Program-made: the position numbers and the translations under genes | In this document: in pieces, positions 1 through 5,566 of the stretch | How positions within the stretch are numbered: position 1 is the stretch's first letter | Layout: each line of letters starts with the position of its first letter | Notes under the pieces: model-generated | The model's database searches: none | Told to the model about the DNA's origin: nothing | The model's input: only the letters and a program-made list of their open reading frames with translations | From: Verrucomicrobiota bacterium | GTDB taxonomy: Bacteria; Verrucomicrobiota; Verrucomicrobiia; Verrucomicrobiales; Akkermansiaceae | Assembly: GCA_026397695.1 (NCBI GenBank) | Contig: JAPLUJ010000370.1 | Span: forward strand, 1 to 7,105 | Direction: 5' to 3' | Length of the DNA stretch: 7,105 bases

Positions 1-34
1 CGTGCGGGAGGTCCAACCGGTGCTCGACAAGTAT

Positions 35-49
35 TGCGTGGGCTGCCAC
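35..49 (+). other. Heme c attachment site CxxCH
   Basis: The codons spell Cys-Val-Gly-Cys-His, the covalent heme c binding motif, followed by Asp-Gly as in planctomycete-type cytochrome c domains. It follows the typical lead-in QPVLDKY. A covalent heme implies export to the periplasm before maturation. Confidence 0.8.
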
Positions 50-1018
50 GACGGTGCCTCGGGCGCGAAGTCCGCGAAGCCCGACCTGCGCCGTGACCAG
101 GGCGGATTCGTGGTCTATCGAGCCAGCGATCTCGACGGTAAGTTCATGCCTAACAGTCGGGAGGATCTTCTCGGCAAATTCGGCGCGGTGTTTGATCCGA
201 GTTATGTGGCGCTGCGGGCGTTCGTGCGCGTGGGCGGACTCGAGAGCGATCTGCACCTGCTGCCACCCAGGGAGTTCGGAGCCGACACCAGCGAGCTTGT
301 TAGAATGCTGGTCAAGGGCCATCACAACGTGAAACTGGATGCCGAGGCATGGGACCGCATCTTCACCTGGATCGATCTCAACGCGCCTTGTCACGGCACT
401 TGGGGCGAGACCACCAAAATTCCCGGCGACCAATGCCAGCGGCGTCTCGAACTGCGCAAACTCTATGGCGGCATCGTGGAGAACGACGAAGAGTTGCCCG
501 CAAACGAAATGCCACCGCCAACGCCGGTGATGCCTGAAGCGGAGGAATCCACCACCATTGCGCCGCCGGCCATCGCCGGTTGGCCATTCGATGCCGCCGC
601 AGCAAAGTCCCTGCAGGCCGCGTCAGGGCCTCTAACACGCACCTTGGATCTGGGCGACGGCGTCACGCTGGATCTGGTCCGCATTCCGCCGGGCTCCTTC
701 ATCATGGGCGATCCCCATGGCACACCGGATGAGCGCCCGCTTGTCACAGCCCGGATAGACAAGTCCTTCTGGATGGGCAAATGCGAGGTATCTAACGAGC
801 AATTCGCGAAATTCAACCCGGCCCATGATAGCCGCTTCGAGCACCGGAGTTCATGGTGGTTCGATGAGGAATACACCGGTTGGCCGCTCAAGCAGCCACA
901 GCAGCCCGTCGTGCGCGTGTCATGGGAGGAGACGATGGAGTTCTGCCGCTGGTTGTCTAACAAAACAGGCGCAAAGGTCACCCTGCCCACCGAGGCGCAA
1001 TGGGAATGGGCCTGCCGA

Positions 1019-1027
1019 GCAGGGACT
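1019..1027 (+). other. Frameshift / probable small deletion junction in the FGE domain
   Basis: Upstream, frame 2 gives the conserved CRAGT ending at 1027. From 1024, frame 1 gives DFSAFGNMGDASL, which is also conserved family sequence. The two frames meet in the bases gggac. The loop that family members carry between these motifs (commonly ending in a GDLDT-like stretch) is absent, so this is better explained by a short out-of-frame deletion than by a single-base slip. Confidence 0.65.
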
Positions 1028-1441
1028 TCTCAGCCTTCGGCAACATGGGCGACGCCAGCCTGCGCAAACTCGCCGACGAAGGTTGGCGGCCGAAATCTCC
1101 CGACCTGATCCCTAAGGATAACCGCTCTAACGACGGCGCGCTGGTGACCTGTGCCATAGGTCGGTATGCGCCTAACGTCTGGGGTTTGTATGATATGCAC
1201 GGCAACGCCGCCGAGTGGACCCGCTCTAACTATCATCCCTATCCCTACCGCGCCGACGACGGCCGCGAGTCTAACGTAACCGGCGCTAACAAGACAATCC
1301 GCGGCGGCTCTTGGCGTGACCGTCCGGCCCATTGCCGCAGTGCCAGCCGCTGGGCCTACGCCCCGTGGCAGAAGGTTTTCAACGTCGGCTTCCGCGTGAT
1401 CATCGAAGCCGATACCTGACACCCCCTGCGGAGTTCATGGC

Positions 1442-1600
1442 TCACGGGGCATCGACCTGCACGATGCTTTCGATCTCCGCAGGAGTGAACTCCAAGCCCT
1501 TGAGCCGGAACATTGGCCGGTTCGCATTATTCCGCTTCGGATCGGACACCAGTTCGAGAATCCCGGTAAGTGGCTTGGCATGCGAGTTGGTAACGGGACC
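1442..1600 (-). pseudogene. Orphan C-terminal protein fragment
   Basis: On the minus strand this stretch reads through HAKPLTGILELVSDP and FRLKGLEFTPAEIESIVQ to a TGA at 1444-1442. It looks like real protein sequence: alternating hydrophobic strands and a closing F-T-P-A-E-I-E-S-I, similar in style to small beta-barrel tails (LTG-ELV...EIESI) found at the C-termini of PVC-group proteins. The frame is open up to 1645, where it overlaps the end of the beta-propeller gene in another frame, but there is no convincing start between 1600 and 1560. It may be what is left of a gene whose body is gone, or a natural C-terminal extension of the propeller put out of frame. The family is not recognised with certainty. 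Confidence 0.35.
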
Positions 1601-1604
1601 AGGT

Positions 1605-2651
1605 TTATGGTTGTGCCGCTGGCATCTTCTCCAGATCGAGAACAAATAGGCCGTGACCGACGCCCGCAGCCTCGCTCGCTTTGGCCATCTGGAATGCGAT
1701 GAAGCGGCCGTCGTCGCTCACGACCGGGTTGGACGCCTTGTAACCGGGAGAGTCACTGAACTTCGTGAGCCGCTCGGTGGTGCCGCTGCCGTCGAGTTTG
1801 AGCTTCCACAAGTCCACGTGCCCGGAACCTTTAAGGTTCTGCTTGTCGCATTCGACCAGCGTGTGTTCGCCGTTCGGGAAAATGCCTTCGGGCTCGTCGT
1901 ATTGGCCGGGTGCGTTAGAGTAGTTGGTGACCTTGTGGGTGACCAGGTCGATCCCGGCGACGTCCGTGCCTTGATGGCCATACGCGCTGAATGTCAGTTC
2001 CCGCTCTTCGGGGGGACGGTAGTTCTGCGTTTCCAACGTGCATTTGAACGGCAGGTCACGGCTGTCCACGATGAGCCGCTGGTTTGCCAAGCGGGGCTTG
2101 CCATCCTCGTAAATGAGATCCGCTTCCTGCATGCGCGAACTCCCGGCGGGCATCTCGTCAGGATACTCGGCCGCGACGTGCGTCCAGGCCACGCGCATGC
2201 GCTTGCGGGAAACGGCCGGGCCTTCGGAGCATTTGGTGCCCAGTGGCACGGCGGGTTTCGTGCCGCTCTTGTCGAGCACGTATAGCCAGCACTGCTCGCG
2301 CGCCTTGCCGGGTTTTTGCGGATCAAACTGCTCCGGACCGGAAAGGAGGATATCGCCGTTAGTCAGATAGAGCGCTCGCGTGTAACCGTGGTGCGCGTAA
2401 TGCGCGGTGCGGTTGCGGATGGTCATGCGTGCGAGGTCAAGCTCCATGGCGTCGCCGAAGGTCTTCGACAGAAAGAGAATCCGCGATCCGTCGTGTGACC
2501 AATCGGCCCGCTCGCCGAACCATGTCACCTGGCGGATGTGTGGTGGCAGATGGTCGGCGGGACTGCCACCGGGAACAGGCTCGGCGGCTGTTAGGGTGGC
2601 GACGAAACCCAGTGTCAGCCAGGCGGCGGGGATTTGATATTGTGGATTCAT
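1605..2651 (-). CDS. Secreted WD40-like (PD40/TolB-type) beta-propeller protein
   Basis: The 348-residue protein starts at MNPQYQIPAAWL, with a hydrophobic signal sequence and probable cleavage after TLTAA (about residue 23), so it is exported. The body carries PD40-type blade motifs: ADWSHDGSRILF (49-60), GPAVSRKRMRVAW (about 143-157), YDEPEGIFPNGEHTLVECD (251-269) and NPVVSDDGRFIAFQM (about 308-322). It ends on the last blade strand GLFVLDLEK. Such proteins act as extracytoplasmic binding or scaffold modules; no catalytic residues are visible and the ligand cannot be told. The ATG lies directly before the signal peptide and lacks a clear Shine-Dalgarno site. It is convergent with the cytochrome-FGE gene and divergent from the ORF6N region, so it is probably transcribed alone. 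It is one of two clearly intact genes here. Confidence 0.85.
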   Translation of the reverse strand: MNPQYQIPAAWLTLGFVATLTAAEPVPGGSPADHLPPHIRQVTWFGERADWSHDGSRILFLSKTFGDAMELDLARMTIRNRTAHYAHHGYTRALYLTNGDILLSGPEQFDPQKPGKAREQCWLYVLDKSGTKPAVPLGTKCSEGPAVSRKRMRVAWTHVAAEYPDEMPAGSSRMQEADLIYEDGKPRLANQRLIVDSRDLPFKCTLETQNYRPPEERELTFSAYGHQGTDVAGIDLVTHKVTNYSNAPGQYDEPEGIFPNGEHTLVECDKQNLKGSGHVDLWKLKLDGSGTTERLTKFSDSPGYKASNPVVSDDGRFIAFQMAKASEAAGVGHGLFVLDLEKMPAAQP

Positions 2652-2714
2652 GGGGCTTGTTTCAATGATTTACTGCGGACAGTGGCACCTCTTCGTCGAT
2701 GAGCATACCCATCC

Positions 2715-2789
2715 ATGCCACCACGCCAAGAAATCTTATTGGCGAACCTTAACGATGCCAACCGGCCCTGCCGCGTGAAAACAAAATGA
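2715..2789 (+). pseudogene. Remnant of a second ORF6N gene (3' end only)
   Basis: The frame reads PPRQEILLANLNDANRPC then RVKTK and TGA. This matches the last residues of the intact ORF6N protein downstream ([16 protein letters not shown] then RVKKK and stop) with one extra residue. At DNA level, 2754-2797 and 3569-3612 differ at only about 5 of 44 positions, including the bases after the stop codon. The rest of the upstream copy is missing. This is best read as the stump of a duplicated ORF6N gene, or as one boundary of a repeated unit of about 815 bp. No independent function is claimed. Confidence 0.65.
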
Positions 2790-2838
2790 CCATGCCTAAC
2801 GGATTTCATACGATGTCTTCCTCAGCCATTTCTCCAAG

Positions 2839-2858
2839 GACAAGGCGGCCGCCTTGTC
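2839..2858. repeat. 20-bp perfect palindrome
   Basis: The arm gacaaggcgg is followed directly by its exact reverse complement. Outside it, ctcc (2832-2835) can pair with ggag (2859-2862) across a three-base bulge, giving a longer imperfect stem. It lies in non-coding DNA upstream of the ORF6N gene. No T-tract follows, so a simple intrinsic terminator is unlikely. It could be an operator, a dispersed repeat end, or an old coding fragment. Confidence 0.7.
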
Positions 2859-3049
2859 GGAGCACTCTCCACACGAGCTTGGCGGAAGAAACTCCCGCCT
2901 CGCTCGCGCTGGAAGAAACTTACCACACTTTCATTATACAATACAAGCGGCGGTCTATGACCGTAGCAAAAATTAGCGACGCTCACAGAGCGCCGCTTCA
3001 GGAACGCAGGCTTTGATCGTATGATCTGGGATTTCAAACCAAGCGGCAC

Positions 3050-3604
3050 ATGAAGAACCAACTGATTCCCATCGAACGGGTCGAAAAGCTCATCCTGCTG
3101 CTGCGGGGAGAGAAGGTTCTGCTGGGACAACAACTGGCGGAACTCTACGATGTGCCGGTGAAGGTTTTGATCCAAGCTGTGAAACGCAATCGCAGCCGTT
3201 TCCCAGAGGACTTCATGTTCCAGCTTTCCCGCGAAGAGTTCGACCACTTGAAGTCACAATTTGTGACTTCAAGTGGGGGCGGTCTGCGGCGGGCTTTGCC
3301 TTACGCCTTCACCGAGCAGGGCGTGGCCATGCTCTCCAGCGTGCTACGGAGCGAACGCGCCGTGCAGGTCAATGTGGCCATCATGCGGGCCTTCGTGGGA
3401 CTGCGCCGCTTGCTGGCCACCAACGAAGCATTGGCTGCCAAACTCGCCGAACTGGAATGCCATCTTGAAGGCCACGACCACGCCATCAAATCGCTCTTCG
3501 ATGCCATCCGCCAACTCGCGGCCCCACCCGCTGCAAAACCTCCACGAGAAATCGGCTTCCACGTCAAAGATGCCAACCGGCCCTACCGCGTGAAAAAGAA
3601 ATGA
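3050..3604 (+). CDS. ORF6N-domain (KilA-N-type) putative DNA-binding protein
   Basis: The 184-residue protein has the full ORF6N signature: [15 protein letters not shown] (about 21-35), [17 protein letters not shown] (44-60), [12 protein letters not shown] (67-78) and [19 protein letters not shown] (83-101), followed by [19 protein letters not shown] charged, probably coiled-coil segment (about 122-160) and the common tail IGFHVK...YRVKKK complete it. ORF6N domains are known from phages, plasmids and many Bacteroidota/PVC genomes and are thought to bind DNA; the target here is unknown. The ATG at 3050 is right for the family; no Shine-Dalgarno site is visible. Length is normal and the gene looks intact. 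Codons for residues 66-76 form a 33-bp palindrome and use AT-ending bases unlike their surroundings. The 3' end is duplicated upstream at 2754-2797. Confidence 0.9.
   Translation: MKNQLIPIERVEKLILLLRGEKVLLGQQLAELYDVPVKVLIQAVKRNRSRFPEDFMFQLSREEFDHLKSQFVTSSGGGLRRALPYAFTEQGVAMLSSVLRSERAVQVNVAIMRAFVGLRRLLATNEALAAKLAELECHLEGHDHAIKSLFDAIRQLAAPPAAKPPREIGFHVKDANRPYRVKKK
3244..3276. repeat. 33-bp perfect palindrome inside the ORF6N coding sequence
   Basis: The 16-base arm ccacttgaagtcacaa (3244-3259) is followed by a single t (3260) and then its exact reverse complement (3261-3276). It encodes the conserved [11 protein letters not shown] motif of ORF6N. Codons here (TTG, AAG, TCA, CAA, TTT, ACT, TCA, AGT) are AT-richer than neighbouring ones. 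In mRNA it could fold into a stem of about 15 bp with a tight loop; in DNA it is a strong candidate for binding by a dimeric protein. Confidence 0.9.
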
Positions 3605-3631
3605 CCCTGCCCATATTTTGAAACCCTCCCC

Positions 3632-3694
3632 ATGAACGACCAGACATCACTGCTTCAGCCCGAGCAAATCATCGAGAACCATGAGTGCTTATGA
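3632..3694 (+). other. Short open frame, possible 5' gene stump
   Basis: An ATG opens a 20-residue frame, MNDQTSLLQPEQIIENHECL, ending in TGA. It overlaps the first bases of the FGE-sulfatase frame at 3681. The sequence looks protein-like (LLQPEQII) and may be the first codons of a gene whose body is lost, but it is too short to assign and may be chance. Confidence 0.2.
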
Positions 3695-4319
3695 TGGCAA
3701 GACAAGAACCCCGTTCATGACCTTCATGTTCTTGATCGGGTCCATGGTGGCTCTCGCCAACGCGCAATTCACCCGCCAACAACAACCCGCAAAAGAACTC
3801 CTGGTGGATCTGGGTGGCGGGGTGAATATGTGTCTGGTCTGGATTCCCGCCGGTGCGTTCAAGATGGGCGACGCGAAGGGCCCGGGTTATGAGCAGCCCG
3901 TTCATCAAGTGAACATCACCAAACATTTCTATCTGGGCAAGTACGAGGTGACGCAGGAACAGTGGCAAGCAGTCATGGGGAACAACCCGAGCTACTTCAA
4001 GAGTCCAACCAACCCCGTCGAAAACGTCAGTTGGATAGATTGCCAGAGGTTCGCGCGACGGATCAATGAGAAGTTTGCCATTGCGGGAGAAAAGTATGCG
4101 CTGCCGACCGAGGCCCAATGGGAATACGCCTGTCGTGCGGCAAGCGGCACGCGGTTTTTCTTCGGCGATGATGAAAAGGCCCTCGGCGATTACGCTTGGT
4201 ATGATGACAACTCCGGCAATAAAACTCACCCGGTGGGGCGGAAACGGCCGAACGCATGGGGTTTGTATGATATGCTCGACAATCTGGGCTTCCGGATCGC
4301 CCGGATCCCGGCGGAATAG
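3681..4319 (+). pseudogene. Exported FGE-sulfatase (SUMF1-type) protein with internal in-frame deletion
   Basis: The frame is open for 212 codons. ATG 3717 gives a neat signal peptide (MTFMFLIGSMVALANAQ), so it is a better start than 3681. The FGE-sulfatase domain begins at MCLVWIPAGAFKMGDAKG and runs through FYLGKYEVTQEQWQAVMGNNPSYF, NPVENVSW, LPTEAQWEYACRAA and NAWGLYDML. After that, relatives have a GNVWEWC block, a long loop and the GGSW...CR core before the final NLGFR. Here ML is followed at once by DNLGFRIARIPAE and TAG. About 60-70 residues holding the catalytic/metal site are therefore missing, without loss of frame. The product may be made but should be inactive as an FGE. It is convergent with the hydrazine-synthase-like remnant 50 bases downstream. 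Confidence 0.8.
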
Positions 4320-4368
4320 CGCAAGGGATTGGTCCCGGCACATGATGCCGCGGAAACAGGCTGTCCCG

Positions 4369-5101
4369 TCATTTTCTAACGTCAGGCCTGTCCGCCGTTA
4401 GATCCCGCAGTCCCCTATCCTTTGCGGATTCGCGTATTTTCGGATCCACTGAATATTTTTCCCAGTTATCAAGATAAACACAGATGCAATCAATCCATGT
4501 GCAGAGAATGCGCCACTCGGTGTCACTGAGCTTTGCCTCGTAATGGTTCTTTGTCAGCAGACCAATAAGCGGACTGACACGCGAGCCCCAGGTTCCCGGA
4601 GGTTTCAAGTAGTCGAAAATACTGGCAATCTTCACATACTTCAAGAGCGTCCAGTATGCACCATAACTGTAGGTCCGGTTGAATTCATAGGGGTCATCCA
4701 TGCGGTACCGATTCGTGACAAAAGACTCGGGGCCATCACTTGGCGCGCGCAGGTCGAACGCCTGTTTCTTCGTGCCGTCGTGACACTTGATATCAACTGG
4801 GTTGGTGCCCAGAACCGCATGGTATATTCCCAGCGGGTAAACAGGATCGTTCCGTCATCCATTACCGAGGGGTCCCATTCACCATCCTTGGAGATTGTTA
4901 TCGGGCGCAGATCACCGCCTCTTGCTTGAGCCAGTCCGCCTGGATGGTCTGAACCGCCAGTTCTCCGCTGCAAGCCACGCCACCAAGCAGCCATAGCATC
5001 GCCATTGCCAGCAGGCTTCCCCAGCACAGCGTTGACAGAAAACATTTCCCGAGTCTGACGCCCGCCAAAAAGAAATTGTCCTCGTTCATATGCCGTATCA
5101 T
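4369..5101 (-). pseudogene. Hydrazine-synthase-alpha-like multiheme cytochrome, multiply deleted remnant
   Basis: Three pieces in three frames line up with one family. (1) 5101 or 5089 down to about 4912: signal-like segment FLSTLCWGSLLAMAMLWLLGG, then QTIQADWLKQEAV, the usual N-terminus. (2) About 4910-4821: PITISKDGEWDPSVMDDGT and ILFTRWEYT, the beta-propeller motif EW-PSVMDDG...TRWEY of HZS-alpha-like proteins. (3) 4821-4369: NPVDIKCHDGTKKQAFDL, then SYGAYWTLLKYV, SPLIGLLTKNHYEAKLSD and TEWRILCTWID, the planctomycete-type cytochrome tail, homologous to the start of the first gene here. Full-length relatives have many hundreds of residues; roughly 200 seem missing between pieces 1 and 2 and 300 or more between 2 and 3 (from memory). 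The heme motif reads IKCHDG and lacks its first cysteine. Certainly non-functional if the sequence is correct. Confidence 0.75.
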
Positions 5102-5112
5102 TCAGTTATCTC

Positions 5113-5132
5113 CACCATGGAAACACCATGGA
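5113..5132. repeat. Paired caccatgga repeat, 11-base period
   Basis: The nonamer caccatgga occurs at 5113-5121 and 5124-5132. Each copy contains the self-complementary ccatgg, so the pair can also form a small hairpin with an aaaca loop. The one-helical-turn spacing just upstream of the minus-strand start at 5101 suits an operator, but this is inference. Confidence 0.4.
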
Positions 5133-5274
5133 TCGGAGAGTAAATCACGCCGCCGGGAACACAACAGAAAAAACCGCACCCCCCGGAAGTTTCTGTGCTA
5201 GAGACGCCTGCCGCGTTTGCGGATGATGGATCGGTTGGTGGGTGGTGGCTTGCTTCTTATATGCTAACAACAGA

Positions 5275-5310
5275 AATGAATTTGAACAGGAGGAAACAGA
5301 GAGAACGGAG
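5275..5310. repeat. Fragment of a purine-rich dispersed intergenic repeat
   Basis: The stretch tttgaacaggaggaaacaga and its continuation reads as LNRRKQRERR or FEQEETERTE when translated. From memory, spurious short proteins with these strings recur in Verrucomicrobiota and Planctomycetota annotations and mark a dispersed intergenic repeat. Only a piece of it is present here, and no second copy lies in the window. Confidence 0.4.
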
Positions 5311-5566
5311 AATCAACCATTTGGAAATAATAACCCAAAAGAAAGCTGGCTACGGGCAGCCGACGCAACCATGCTGCGTGTCATTAAATCCGCAGTCAAT
5401 CAGGTTGTGCTCACCTCGGTCCCGGGACTTGCCTTGGTTCTCAAGGTCAAGATCCCGGACGCACCCGGCTGGGGCGTGAAAATCAACCCGACATGGATTG
5501 AAAAAGCGTCCTATCAGAAATGCGAACGTCCTGCAAAATCGTGAATCACTCACCATTTGAGACCTT

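Larger units (their letters stand above)
2..1419 (+). pseudogene. Planctomycete-type cytochrome c / FGE-sulfatase fusion, 5' partial, frameshifted
   Basis: The reading frame is open from the window edge, so the N-terminal part lies outside. The first 140 or so residues resemble the C-terminal cytochrome region of hydrazine-synthase-alpha-like proteins: a CVGCHDG heme c motif at residues 12-18 and a conserved TWIDLNAPCHGTWGE block near 122-136. A Pro/Glu-rich linker (about 160-195) leads into an FGE-sulfatase (SUMF1) domain starting near LDLGDGVTLDLVRIPPGSF (about 214). At LPTEAQWEWACRAGT the frame breaks near 1022-1027. The rest (DFSAFGNMGDASL to GGSWRD and FNVGFRVI, stop TGA 1417-1419) continues in the next frame. 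Relatives usually have about ten residues between CRAGT and DFS, so a small out-of-frame deletion is likely. In the C-terminal motif GGSWRDRPAHC only one of the two FGE active-site cysteines has a counterpart. A non-formylglycine role is therefore likely. Probably periplasmic. Family call is strong; broken status assumes no sequencing error. Confidence 0.8.
2652..3049. other. Intergenic region between propeller and ORF6N gene
   Basis: About 400 bases without a complete gene. It holds the start region of the propeller gene (minus strand), a short remnant of an ORF6N 3' end (2715-2789), a 20-bp palindrome (2839-2858), and a 10-base direct repeat ggaagaaact at 2884-2893 and 2911-2920. A small stem cgctc/gagcg lies near 2980-2992, and an AT-richer stretch around 2925-2975 could hold the ORF6N promoter. 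No convincing -35/-10 pair could be assigned. Confidence 0.5.
5102..5566. other. Non-coding region between the cytochrome remnant and the FAD gene
   Basis: This 465-base gap separates divergently oriented genes and should hold their promoters. It contains the paired caccatgga repeats (5113-5132), a purine-rich repeat fragment (5275-5310), and an open frame over about 5340-5544 (LALVLKVKIPDAPGWGVKIN...) ending in TGA. That frame could be a fragment of a lost gene but matches nothing I recognise. No convincing promoter or terminator was found. Confidence 0.5.

Noticed and set aside
1019..1027. Programmed ribosomal frameshift in the FGE fusion
   Set aside because: There is no slippery heptamer or following stem, and the family loop at this place is missing, which points to deletion.
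1653..2285. Long plus-strand open frame of 210 codons
   Set aside because: It lies fully antisense to the beta-propeller gene, whose frame has a signal peptide and blade motifs. The plus-strand translation has no recognisable motif.
2884..2920. CRISPR-like or terminal repeat from two ggaagaaact copies
   Set aside because: Only two 10-base copies 27 bases apart, with no regular array and no transposase or cas gene nearby.
3669..4343. Minus-strand open frame of 224 codons over the second FGE gene
   Set aside because: The plus strand encodes clear FGE-sulfatase motifs; the minus frame shows none.
4335..4352. Possible terminator hairpin between convergent genes (cggca/tgccg)
   Set aside because: The stem is only about five pairs and no run of T follows on either strand.
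4543..4929. Plus-strand open frame over the cytochrome remnant
   Set aside because: The minus strand carries recognisable cytochrome and propeller motifs in order, which the plus frame does not.
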